Assembly (NCBI GenBank): GCA_947259485.1
Contig: CAMYLU010000012.1
Coordinates: 1-64,000 of the forward strand
Source: an uncultured Gammaproteobacteria bacterium
GTDB lineage: Bacteria; Pseudomonadota; Gammaproteobacteria; GCA-001735895
Direction: 5' to 3'
Length of the DNA stretch: 64,000 bases
Below, piece by piece: positions 45,324-54,263 of this stretch (position 1 is its first letter; the number at the start of each line of letters is the position of its first letter). The notes beneath the pieces were generated by a model that ran no database searches, was not told the origin of the DNA, and saw only the letters and a program-made list of their open reading frames with translations. The position numbers and the translations under genes were made by a program.

Positions 45324-46567
45324 ATCCTGTAATCGTCACCGAGCGATTCATTTAATTTGCCAACCAGGGTGTCAATTCCCCGATCCATCGAAAACTCCCG
45401 GTGCACACGAGTAAATCCTGCCTGCGCCAATCGATTACGTAACTCGGGATCCCGGATCAACTTTTCCAGCGCCTGTTCCAGTTGCGCGGAATTCTTTTGC
45501 TCAACCAACCACCCGGTTTCGGCATGAACGATAAGTTCCGGAATGCCCGATATATTGGTCGACAAGCAGGCCAGGTTCTGGCTTTGCGCCTCCATCAAAA
45601 CATTAGGTAAACCATCGCGGTCGCCATCCTCAGAAATTTTACTCGGCAGTACGAAAAGGTCCGCTGCACGATATTGAGCCAGTACCTCGGTTTGTGGCAA
45701 TGCACCCATCCACTCAATGCGCTCATCGATACCAAGCTCTTGCGCCTGCTGCTGTAGCTGTTCGAGTAATTCACCACCACCGATATGAACAAAACGCCAA
45801 TGCAGCGTCGCCGGCAGTGTTGCCAGTGCAGCTAATAAAAAATCATAACCCTTTTTAACGACCGCACGTCCGACGCTAATCAACCGAACTTCATTGGCAA
45901 GGTCACTGCCATCATGCATCGAAGCGGCTTGTTGTTTCTGATCGAAACGATCGAAGTCCAGTCCGTGGTACAGTAGCGTTACCTGGGACTCAGCGACTGC
46001 TAACTTTGACAGGTACTCTTTATTCGCCGCGGTACAGGTAACTACCCAGTCGGTGCTGGCCAGCTTTTCGCCAAGCTCCCAGCGGGGAATGGTCCAGATG
46101 TCCTTGGCATGAGCCGACACACTCCAGGATCTCCGGCTAATTTTACTGGCATAGTAGCTTACCGACGCGGGGGTATGCATGAAATGCGTATAGTAATGCC
46201 GAACCGAATCAGGCATTTCGTGGGCCATAACCAGTGCCTGCGCAAACCGTCGCAACCGGTTGCGCGTGGTATCGCGTCTGAAATCGCGCAGCAAGGTTAA
46301 CAGGGCGCGCCAGAATCCCGGCTTCCAACAAACCCACAGGCAGGCTCGCAGTACACGTGGGATGTCGTCGTGGACATACTCGGGCAGATAGTAAACCGGC
46401 GCTTCAATTTCCGCGTGAATCGGATGCGTGTCGGGATCATAGGGATGGCGCAGCGAAAATATGCAAAGTTCGAAGCCGCGCAATTCTAGTGCCCTGATTT
46501 CCTGAGCGACGAAAGTTTCGGACAAGCGCGGATATCCCTTTAAAATGATTGCTAGCCTGGGTGGCAT
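45320..46567 (-). CDS. GT4 family glycosyltransferase
   Basis: This 415-residue GT-B glycosyltransferase begins PPRLAIILKGYPRLSETFVAQEI, typical of exopolysaccharide GT4 enzymes. The donor domain carries VRLISVGRAVVKKGYD and the EX7E-type region SEDGDRDGLPNVLMEAQSQN, followed by the conserved GIPELI. I chose the ATG at 46567; an upstream in-frame extension to 46723 would overlap the divergent ABC exporter gene. It is translationally coupled to the histidine phosphatase downstream. A role in surface glycan assembly is inferred from family and neighbours. Confidence 0.9.
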   Translation of the reverse strand: MPPRLAIILKGYPRLSETFVAQEIRALELRGFELCIFSLRHPYDPDTHPIHAEIEAPVYYLPEYVHDDIPRVLRACLWVCWKPGFWRALLTLLRDFRRDTTRNRLRRFAQALVMAHEMPDSVRHYYTHFMHTPASVSYYASKISRRSWSVSAHAKDIWTIPRWELGEKLASTDWVVTCTAANKEYLSKLAVAESQVTLLYHGLDFDRFDQKQQAASMHDGSDLANEVRLISVGRAVVKKGYDFLLAALATLPATLHWRFVHIGGGELLEQLQQQAQELGIDERIEWMGALPQTEVLAQYRAADLFVLPSKISEDGDRDGLPNVLMEAQSQNLACLSTNISGIPELIVHAETGWLVEQKNSAQLEQALEKLIRDPELRNRLAQAGFTRVHREFSMDRGIDTLVGKLNESLGDDYRI

Positions 46568-46682
46568 AACCTGTATTTGATATAAATCGACCGATGCGCG
46601 ATAGTACACCGGCAGGGAATACCGTGCTACCAACCTCAGGCAGGAACCCCAGGTAAAATCAGAATCATAAAACCAGGAATAT

Positions 46683-49313
46683 ATGGAACCATCGCTATAT
46701 AAATATATCTTGATGCATAGCAAGAAGGACCAGTTTGCCCTGGTCTTGCTGTCACTGGCGTCGCTGCCCCTGGTTTATATCACGCTTGAATTACCCAAGA
46801 GAATCATCAACCTGCTCGAAGGGATGGAACTCCCTGAAACGATACTCAGTTATGAAGTTGATCGGCTCGAGTATTTACTGATTCTGAGCTTCACCTTTCT
46901 ATTAGTCGTGCTTGTCAGCGGACTGCTCAAGTATCTCTTGAACCTATACCGCGGCGCCCTCGGCGAACGCGTGCTGCGTCGCTTCAGGTTCGAGCTTTAC
47001 GAGCGCGTTCTGCGCTTTCCGATTCCACATTTTAAAAGGGTGTCGCAGGGAGAGCTGATCCCGATGATAATGGCTGAAACCGAGCTTCTTGGCGAGTTTA
47101 TCGGTGAATCTTTTACCTTGCCGGTTTTTCAGGGTGGCATCCTGATAACCTACCTGTTCTTTATCTTCCAGCAGGATCCTTATCTAGGTCTTGCTGCAAT
47201 TGCACTTTACCCGTTTCAGCTATACGTCATCCCGCGTTTACAGAAACGCGTTAACGAACTGTCGAAAGAGCGCGTGGCAACGGCACGTAATCTATCAGGT
47301 CGCATCGGTGAAACGGTTTCCGGAATCGGGGAGGTTCACGCCAACGATACCAGCCACTTTGAGCGCGCCCACATCGGCCAGCGTCTCGGCAAGATCTACC
47401 TTATTCGCTTCGCGATTTACAAGCGCAAGTTTTTCATCAAGTTTCTGAACAATTTTATCGCCCAGCTTACGCCCTTTTTCTTTTATTCCGTCGGCGGTTA
47501 TTTCGTATTGCGCGGCGACCTGTCGATTGGCTCAATGGTCGCGGTGCTGGTAGCCTACAAGGATCTCTCGGGTCCCTGGAAGGAATTGCTGCGCTATTAC
47601 CAGCGTATGGAAGATATCAGGGTAAAGCACGCGCAAATCATCCAGCAATTCGATCCCCAGAATATGCTTACCGCTGAAATTATCGACCATCGGCCCGAGT
47701 CACTTGAGTTGCCGGGCCGTGAAATACAGGCCAATAATATCCGCTACAGTGAAGACGGACTCTATTTCAGTATTGATGGCACCAGTTTCAAATTTCCAAT
47801 GGATCAACACTATGCCGCGGTGGGACTAGGCAATAGCGGCAAGGACGAACTCGCTTTCCTGGTGTCCAGGTTAACCAATCCAAGCTCGGGCAACATCACC
47901 GTAGGCAAATGGAAAATGGAGGATATACCCGAGTCAATCACCGGCACGCGTCTCGGTTACATCGGTGCCGGTGCCTTCATGTTTAACGGTAGCGTACGCG
48001 ATAACGTTTGCTACGCACTCAAACATCAACCGGTAAAAAAACCAGATGCTGAAAGCAAGGAAATCGAACACGAACGACTGCTCTCCAGGCTGGCGGGAAA
48101 TACAGACAACCGCTACGACGATGACTGGATCGACCATGCTTCAATTGGCCTCGAGAATCCCAAGCAACTGGATGCACGAATTATTGAAATGCTCAAATGT
48201 GTTGAACTGGATGACGAAATCTATCAGTTCGGGTTGCTATCTCATGTCGATCAAGCGAAGAACCCTGAACTCACTGATCGCGTCATGGAAGCTCGAAAAC
48301 AACTGCGTGACAAGTTCAGGGAACCGGATATTGCGCGACTCGTCGAACCCTTCGACCACGAAAAATACAATCTCAACATGACGGTATCCGAAAACCTGCT
48401 GTTTGGAACGGTTTACGGGGAATCTATTAATACTGAACAGCTGATTGACAACTCATTGATTCACAAGATCCTCGGGGAGTTCTTTCTCGACCAGGAATTT
48501 CTGAATGCAGGCGCACAGATCGCTGAAATCATGCTCGACCTGTTTTCCGACGTCGAACCAGACAGCGAGCTGTTCGATCAATTCAGCTTCATTAATGCCG
48601 ACGACCTGCCCGAGTTTAATAAACTGATGCAGCAAACCAGGCAAGACGGTACAGAAAATCTGCCACAGCAAGATAAGCTTCGCCTGATGTCTCTACCATT
48701 CAAGCTTATCGTGGCGAGACATCGACTGGGCCTGATAACAGAGCCTATCCAGCAAACGATTCTCGAAGCTCGAAACCGGATCCATGAACTCGCTGCGACC
48801 GAGGACCTAGGCATCGAATTTTTCGACGAATCACGTTATAACCCACGTGTTTCGGTGCAGGATAATATCCTCTTTGGCAAGCTGGCATACGGACAGGCGC
48901 ACGGTCAGCAAAAGGTCAACGAGCTGATTGCCGACGTGGTTGAGACTCTCGGCCTGCGCAACGATATCATCGCGGCCGGACTCGATTATGAGGTTGGCGT
49001 TGCTGGTGGGCGCCTGTCCCCGATTCAGCGGCAAAAGCTGGGACTCGCGCGAGTTCTGCTAAAAGCGCCTGATTTCCTGGTTATCAACGAGGCCTTATCA
49101 AGCCTGGATCCAGCGAGCCATCGTCGCCTGATTGTCAATGTTAAAAAAGCGATGCAGGGTCGTGGGATTCTATGGATTCTGGGACGGGTTCAGCTAGCCG
49201 AGCAGTTCGAAGAAGTCGTGGTAATGGAGCGCGGCAAGATCCTCGATACCGGATCGTTTACCGAGATGAAAGACAAAAACGATCACTTCCAGCTATTGCT
49301 GGCCTCGGAGTAA
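46683..49313 (+). CDS. ABC exporter with expanded, degenerate nucleotide-binding domain
   Basis: This is an 876-residue half-transporter. Residues ~1-330 are a six-helix exporter membrane domain (ERVLRRFRFELYERVLRFP, SIGSMVAVL). The nucleotide-binding domain (~350-876) is twice the usual size. Walker A reads GLGNSGKD (381-388; Asp at the Ser/Thr position). Between it and the signature are ~330 residues containing three copies of a V-x-x-N motif (437-441, 567-571, 724-728), the last two inside a duplicated ~43-residue unit (535-577 and 694-734). The signature is LSPIQRQ (778-784), Walker B ends INE (N802/E803) and the switch His is Gly (G834). ATP hydrolysis is doubtful. It is divergent from the GT4 gene, which suggests a glycan cargo. 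Confidence 0.85.
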   Translation: MEPSLYKYILMHSKKDQFALVLLSLASLPLVYITLELPKRIINLLEGMELPETILSYEVDRLEYLLILSFTFLLVVLVSGLLKYLLNLYRGALGERVLRRFRFELYERVLRFPIPHFKRVSQGELIPMIMAETELLGEFIGESFTLPVFQGGILITYLFFIFQQDPYLGLAAIALYPFQLYVIPRLQKRVNELSKERVATARNLSGRIGETVSGIGEVHANDTSHFERAHIGQRLGKIYLIRFAIYKRKFFIKFLNNFIAQLTPFFFYSVGGYFVLRGDLSIGSMVAVLVAYKDLSGPWKELLRYYQRMEDIRVKHAQIIQQFDPQNMLTAEIIDHRPESLELPGREIQANNIRYSEDGLYFSIDGTSFKFPMDQHYAAVGLGNSGKDELAFLVSRLTNPSSGNITVGKWKMEDIPESITGTRLGYIGAGAFMFNGSVRDNVCYALKHQPVKKPDAESKEIEHERLLSRLAGNTDNRYDDDWIDHASIGLENPKQLDARIIEMLKCVELDDEIYQFGLLSHVDQAKNPELTDRVMEARKQLRDKFREPDIARLVEPFDHEKYNLNMTVSENLLFGTVYGESINTEQLIDNSLIHKILGEFFLDQEFLNAGAQIAEIMLDLFSDVEPDSELFDQFSFINADDLPEFNKLMQQTRQDGTENLPQQDKLRLMSLPFKLIVARHRLGLITEPIQQTILEARNRIHELAATEDLGIEFFDESRYNPRVSVQDNILFGKLAYGQAHGQQKVNELIADVVETLGLRNDIIAAGLDYEVGVAGGRLSPIQRQKLGLARVLLKAPDFLVINEALSSLDPASHRRLIVNVKKAMQGRGILWILGRVQLAEQFEEVVVMERGKILDTGSFTEMKDKNDHFQLLLASE

Positions 49314-49324
49314 CTTCAAGCAGG

Positions 49325-50209
49325 TTATTCCTGGCGACTGAAAAAGACATGTGTCGTGAACCACCGATCGGCAATTTCACGCCTGATGCCTCCCCATAAA
49401 CCATCCCAGCTGAGACGCAGTGGTGGGCTAAAGGGCTTCAAACCTGCTCTCGCGCCAAGCTCTATTAAAGTTTTTCGAGTAAAACAGTTGATGTGCTCGA
49501 GTGGATGAATCGCGTCGAGGTCCTGAGTCCATCCCCGCTGCGCCAGGTCCCTGGCGACATCACGGCCATCTGGCACGCGGATATAAATAAAACCGGTCGG
49601 TTTTAAGCACTGGCACAGTGCCTGCATGGTTTGCACCGGATTGGATAAGTGCTCAAACACCTGGTTTGCATAGATAAAGTCAAAATCATCTACAACCACG
49701 GCCAAATCGTCAATAACCGTTACCCCCATTTTTCGTGCGTGTTCGACGCGTTGCGCGGACAATTCATAACCGACGACATTCAAGCCATGCGCCTGTGCCA
49801 TCCGGCTCCAGTATCCCCATCCCATACCGAAATCCAGCACTCGTATCTGATCAGGCCTTTTGTCAATAATTCTCGACAGCGTACCAACCTGCGCGGTGTA
49901 CTGACGGTATAACTTCGATTTTGCGGTTTGTTTCTTTTGCAGGCTCAACTGATTGTCGATCCAATTGCGATAAAGTTCCTGCATCGCGTCTTCGTTCAAC
50001 ACGGGATCCTGGTAAATAAATTCACAATTAGCGCAGGCTACAACCCGGTAATTCGCTGACGCTAATTGCTCAAGTGGTACCCTTCCCTGGTAAAACTGTT
50101 CGATGAAGGTCGCGAGGCGTTGATCTTGATATGGGATTTCGCAGAGGATTCTGTTGCTGGTCGATTCACACAGGGGGCAACAGTCGCGCTGATGAAATCC
50201 GACCGACAT
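49325..50209 (-). CDS. SAM-dependent methyltransferase with N-terminal zinc ribbon
   Basis: This is a 294-residue protein. The N-terminal CPLC (~11-14) and CANC (~58-61) pairs form a zinc ribbon. The class I methyltransferase domain follows, with motif I VLDFGMGWGYWS (~123-134), IYANQVFEHLSNP and LKPTGFIYIRVPDG. This arrangement is common in methyltransferases of surface-polysaccharide clusters, such as those acting on nucleotide sugars. It starts 3 bp after the permease gene upstream, so it is the last gene of the ABC importer operon, an unusual partner for such a transporter. It is convergent with the ABC exporter gene. Confidence 0.83.
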   Translation of the reverse strand: MSVGFHQRDCCPLCESTSNRILCEIPYQDQRLATFIEQFYQGRVPLEQLASANYRVVACANCEFIYQDPVLNEDAMQELYRNWIDNQLSLQKKQTAKSKLYRQYTAQVGTLSRIIDKRPDQIRVLDFGMGWGYWSRMAQAHGLNVVGYELSAQRVEHARKMGVTVIDDLAVVVDDFDFIYANQVFEHLSNPVQTMQALCQCLKPTGFIYIRVPDGRDVARDLAQRGWTQDLDAIHPLEHINCFTRKTLIELGARAGLKPFSPPLRLSWDGLWGGIRREIADRWFTTHVFFSRQE

Positions 50210-50212
50210 CGA

Positions 50213-51361
50213 TTACTTGTAAGGATCAGCCGCGTCTCGTAACCCATCGCCAAAGAAGTTGAAGGTCAGGATTACCAGTATTACCGGCACCACCGGGAAT
50301 AGCAGCCAGGGATACAGCGCCACCACGTTGATGTTCTGCGCTTCGTTCAATAGCACACCCCAACTCGTTACTGGTGGTCTTAAACCGAGTCCCAGGAAAC
50401 TCAGCGCGGTTTCACCGAGTATCATTGCCGGCACCGATAGCGTTGCCGACGCGATTAAATGGCTCATGAATCCAGGTAACAGATGTCGACCGATGATACG
50501 CCCGGGCTTTGCACCCATGAGCTCGGCCGCGGCGCAATAGTCTTCCTCGCGTAACGACAGTAATTTCGAACGTACCGCGCGCGCCAGGCCGGTCCAGTCG
50601 AGCATCGCCAGGATTACGGTAATACCAAAAAATATCAGAATCGGGCTCCAGTTCACCGGTAATACCGCGGACAGGGCCATCCAAAGTGGTAATTCGGGAA
50701 ACGAACGAATCACCTCAATGATACGTTGCACCGTGGAATCTACCCAACCCCCGTAATAGCCGGCAAGGCCACCAATTACGATTCCCAGGGAAAAGCTGAT
50801 TATTATTCCGACCAGGCCGATGGTCAGCGATATCCGCGCACCATAGGTAATCCGCGAAAACATGTCGCGTCCCAGGCGGTCGGTACCGAGTAAAAAAAAG
50901 GTGCCGTTTTCGGGTGGACATACGAGGTGAAAGCGGGCTTCAAATAAACCCCAGAACCAATAACTGTCACCCTGGCAAAAGAAACGCAGCGGCTGCACAT
51001 CATCCTTTCGTTCCGGATAGTTACGCTTCAGGATATCCATATCGAGCTCGTAATCCCTGCCGTATACAAAAGGCCCAATGAACTCTCCGTCGTGGAACAG
51101 GTGCACGCTCTGCGGTGGCGAATAAATGAATTCGGTATTACGGCTATGCAGGTTATATGGCGCAATCACCTCGCTGAACATGATCGTCGCATAATTCAAC
51201 GCCAGGATAACGCCACATATTACCGCCAGGCGATGCCGACGCAGCTTCCACCACATCAGTTTCCACTGCGACGCCATGTAGTACTTTTCCTGTGCTGGCG
51301 TCAGCGTCTCGATTGAATGCGGATCGAAGGGCTCACGCGAAACGAAATGATCCCTATTCAT
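50213..51361 (-). CDS. Opp/Dpp-type ABC transporter permease (OppC-like)
   Basis: This 382-residue inner-membrane permease has an N-terminal helix (~40-60), a large periplasmic segment (~70-160), then five helices with the conserved EAA loop region MGAKPGRIIGRHLLPG that docks to the ATPase. The extended periplasmic segment is characteristic of the longer DppC/YejE-like permeases. It overlaps the upstream OppB-like gene by 4 bp. Together they form the channel for a peptide- or oligosaccharide-type solute. Confidence 0.9.
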   Translation of the reverse strand: MNRDHFVSREPFDPHSIETLTPAQEKYYMASQWKLMWWKLRRHRLAVICGVILALNYATIMFSEVIAPYNLHSRNTEFIYSPPQSVHLFHDGEFIGPFVYGRDYELDMDILKRNYPERKDDVQPLRFFCQGDSYWFWGLFEARFHLVCPPENGTFFLLGTDRLGRDMFSRITYGARISLTIGLVGIIISFSLGIVIGGLAGYYGGWVDSTVQRIIEVIRSFPELPLWMALSAVLPVNWSPILIFFGITVILAMLDWTGLARAVRSKLLSLREEDYCAAAELMGAKPGRIIGRHLLPGFMSHLIASATLSVPAMILGETALSFLGLGLRPPVTSWGVLLNEAQNINVVALYPWLLFPVVPVILVILTFNFFGDGLRDAADPYK

Positions 51362-52356
51362 TTGCTGACTCCTCCACCGAGCCTTACCCGGGGATCGAGC
51401 AGCGCCAGCGCTATATCGGAGACCAGTACGCCAACTACGGTCAATACCGCGAGGAACATCAGGAACGATCCCGCCAGGTACATATCCTGGCTTTGCAGCG
51501 CGCTTAACAGGATCGGTCCCGTGGTCGGTAACGACATCACCACGGCGACGATTTCGGCACCGGAAATGACAGTGGGCAACAGGTTACCGATATCGGCAAC
51601 GAAAAAATTAAGCGCGACCCGAAGCGGGTACTTGGTCAGTAATTTGCCTGGTGGCAAACCCTTGGCCCGCCCGGTGGTGACATATTGCTTTTGTAACTCA
51701 TCGAGCAGGTTGGCGCGCAAGCGCCTGATCATGCCGGCGGTTCCCGAAGTACCGATAACAATTACCGGAATCCACAAATGCTCAAGGATTGAAACCAGCT
51801 TATCAATGCTCCACGGGGCGTCGATATATTCCGGATCCATCAAACCGCCTATGCTGGTGCCGAAGTAAACATTTGCGAAATAGAGCATCACCAGCGCGAG
51901 CAGGAAGTTCGGTGTCGCAAGGCCCAGGAAACCGAGCGTGGATAATCCATAATCGCCCCAGCTATACTGGTGGGTCGCGGAATAAATGCCAATTGGAAAG
52001 GCAACCATCCAGGTAAACAGGATCGTCGCGATCGAAATAATAATAGTCAGGAAAAGTCGATCACCGACTACCTCGGTAACCGGTAAATCATACTCGAACG
52101 AGTAACCAAAGTCGCCCTGCAGCATTCCGCTAAGCCAGACCCAGTATTGATGCAGCAATGGCTTGTCAAGCCCGTACTGTTCACGCAGGAACTGGATTTT
52201 ATTTTCATCTACCGATTCGCCCTGGCTTTGCAGCTCGGCGATATGACTTTCAAGGTAATCCCCTGGAGGCAACTGGATGATCACGAATACCAGCATGCTG
52301 ATAACCAGCAGCGTCGGTATCATCGTCAGAATTCGGCGCAGAATATAGCCGAGCAC
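51358..52356 (-). CDS. Opp/Dpp-type ABC transporter permease (OppB-like)
   Basis: This 332-residue permease of the OppB/DppB type has the canonical N terminus LGYILRRILTMIPTLLVISMLVF, six predicted helices and the EAA loop GRAKGLPPGKLLTKYPLR. The GTG start (52356) overlaps the last base of the binding-protein stop. It pairs with the OppC-like subunit, which overlaps its end by 4 bp. Confidence 0.9.
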   Translation of the reverse strand: MLGYILRRILTMIPTLLVISMLVFVIIQLPPGDYLESHIAELQSQGESVDENKIQFLREQYGLDKPLLHQYWVWLSGMLQGDFGYSFEYDLPVTEVVGDRLFLTIIISIATILFTWMVAFPIGIYSATHQYSWGDYGLSTLGFLGLATPNFLLALVMLYFANVYFGTSIGGLMDPEYIDAPWSIDKLVSILEHLWIPVIVIGTSGTAGMIRRLRANLLDELQKQYVTTGRAKGLPPGKLLTKYPLRVALNFFVADIGNLLPTVISGAEIVAVVMSLPTTGPILLSALQSQDMYLAGSFLMFLAVLTVVGVLVSDIALALLDPRVRLGGGVSK

Positions 52357-54263
52357 TAGCGCCTGGCCTCGTCAAACCAGAAAGTATCAGGTTTATAAAT
52401 GCCAAAATAGGCACCCGGAGATATGTCATAAAAACCGGTTTGCGGGACATTAAGCAGGTAATTGCTGACCACCACAGGATGCGGCACATGGTTAACAATA
52501 CCAATGGTGAACATATAATCGCGATGGATGGCTAGCATCTGGTGCCAGATTGACTCGCGCTCTTCATGTGTATAGGCGTGCATCCACTGCTCGTGCAGAT
52601 CGACCAGTTGTTGCGCTGCCGCCAGGTCTGGCGGTTCCCCACTTTTGCCGCTCGATTCGTAATAGGCCCCCCACTTTGGCCACTGGTACTGGTACTTGGA
52701 TGTTGGCGCTAACTCGCTCGGGCTGTTTTCCGCGGTCGGTATTGCGTTTTCTAAACCTGACCAGATGGACATCATCGCATCGCCTGAAAAAATACGATTG
52801 CGGAATACTTCCCGTGTCGAGGGGATGCTGTAGAGCTTGATGCCAGCCTTCAGCCAGCTATCACTAATGAGCTCGAGAACATCGGTCTGCTCGGTACTTT
52901 CACCCGCGGTCTGGATCAGAATTTCCAGTGGTCGACCATCCGACAGCAAGCGCACCCCGCGATCATCACGTTCAGTTAATCCAAGTTCATCCAGCAGCTG
53001 GTTAGCGTGCTTCAAATCGAATTCGATCCAGGCAGTTTTATATTCCGGCTTGAAGAATACGTCCTCCTCCAGCACGGTGTTATTGCTCTCCTGGACCAGG
53101 CCGAAATAAACCACCTGGTTGATTTCATGACGATGTATCGCCAGTGAAAGCGCGTGTCGAAAGCGCACGTCCCGCATCAGTTCACGATACACCTTGTCAT
53201 TGGTATTCAGGTTAGGGTAAAGCGCAATATGGGCACCCTTGGCGGTTTGCCAAAGGCGCACGTCAAAATTATTTCGTTTGGACGACGATTTCAGAAAGGT
53301 GTAGTTATCCATGCGCAGGTAACGTGCCTGCAGGTCTGACTCATTGGCGCCCGTTTTCGCAGGTACCAGTTTACTGGAAGCGATGTTGATCGCGATCGAA
53401 TCGATATAAGGCAGCTGCCGACCGTTCTGGTCTACGCGGTGATAGTAAGGATTACGCTTGAATATAAACCGGTCCGATGGGGGATAGGTGGTATTGACCC
53501 AGGGCTGCAGGGTTGGCAGGTCGGGATTGGTCGCCTTGTAGGGACGATCTTTATTGACGTGGATCCCGGCCCAGTTGCGTTTGCCGGACTCCTGCACCAT
53601 CTCGGCCAGCTTTTCCTCGGTTTGATAGCGCGCGTGAAACTGGCGCAGGTAATGTGCTGGTTTGTAGATATAGAGTGGACGCGCTCCTGCCAGTGCCGGC
53701 AAAAAATAAGGATTCGGATTGGACCAGCTATAGCGGATCGTGTACGGGTCAGGGAACTCGACGCTGGGCAATTCACCATCGACGATCAGCTGCTTGTTTG
53801 GCCCCCCTTTCGATAACTCCGGGTTGTTGGCTATATCCTCCCAGTAGTATCGGAAGTCTTCACTGGTAAATGGATGACCATCCGACCATTTATGCCCTTT
53901 ACGCAAGTGCAGGGTAAAAATGCGGTTTTCAACAATATCGACGCGTTTCAGAATATCAGGCTTGAGCTCGAGTTCAGGGGTAAAGCCGACCAGGCGTGCA
54001 TAGCCATAAATCACGATTTGGCGGATATCCTTCTGCTTGCCCATAAGCAGTCGCATTTCACCCCCGTGCTCACCAGGTACCTGGTCCTGGCGTAACTGCG
54101 CCACCTGGACATCTTCCGGGACCCTGTCATCAACCGGGGGCAGCTTACCGGATTCGACCAGTTCGAACAGCGAGGGTGTTTCTTTGAGCCAGTCCATCGC
54201 CTGTACCCCGACCATGGTGGTCAGGGAAAGAGTGAAAAGTAGACTATTAAGTAAAAGTTTCAC
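52356..54263 (-). CDS. Family 5 extracellular solute-binding protein
   Basis: This ~635-residue periplasmic binding protein of the OppA/DppA class has a GTG start at 54263 overlapping the ATPase stop (GTGA). The signal peptide is [21 protein letters not shown], with cleavage likely after residue ~21. Typical elements are LHLRKGHKWSDGHPFTSEDF and RFRHALSLAIHRHEIN. It is longer than E. coli OppA (543), like the large binding proteins of YejA-type and some oligosaccharide systems. NRNPYYHRVDQNGR-like wording (FKRNPYYHRVDQNGRQLPYID) occurs in proteins annotated for varied ligands, so the solute is open. Confidence 0.9.
   Translation of the reverse strand: MKLLLNSLLFTLSLTTMVGVQAMDWLKETPSLFELVESGKLPPVDDRVPEDVQVAQLRQDQVPGEHGGEMRLLMGKQKDIRQIVIYGYARLVGFTPELELKPDILKRVDIVENRIFTLHLRKGHKWSDGHPFTSEDFRYYWEDIANNPELSKGGPNKQLIVDGELPSVEFPDPYTIRYSWSNPNPYFLPALAGARPLYIYKPAHYLRQFHARYQTEEKLAEMVQESGKRNWAGIHVNKDRPYKATNPDLPTLQPWVNTTYPPSDRFIFKRNPYYHRVDQNGRQLPYIDSIAINIASSKLVPAKTGANESDLQARYLRMDNYTFLKSSSKRNNFDVRLWQTAKGAHIALYPNLNTNDKVYRELMRDVRFRHALSLAIHRHEINQVVYFGLVQESNNTVLEEDVFFKPEYKTAWIEFDLKHANQLLDELGLTERDDRGVRLLSDGRPLEILIQTAGESTEQTDVLELISDSWLKAGIKLYSIPSTREVFRNRIFSGDAMMSIWSGLENAIPTAENSPSELAPTSKYQYQWPKWGAYYESSGKSGEPPDLAAAQQLVDLHEQWMHAYTHEERESIWHQMLAIHRDYMFTIGIVNHVPHPVVVSNYLLNVPQTGFYDISPGAYFGIYKPDTFWFDEARR

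Noticed and set aside
46568-46723. N-terminal extension of the GT4 protein to 46723
   Set aside because: It would overlap the divergent exporter gene, lacks similarity to glycosyltransferases, and the family N terminus begins at 46567.
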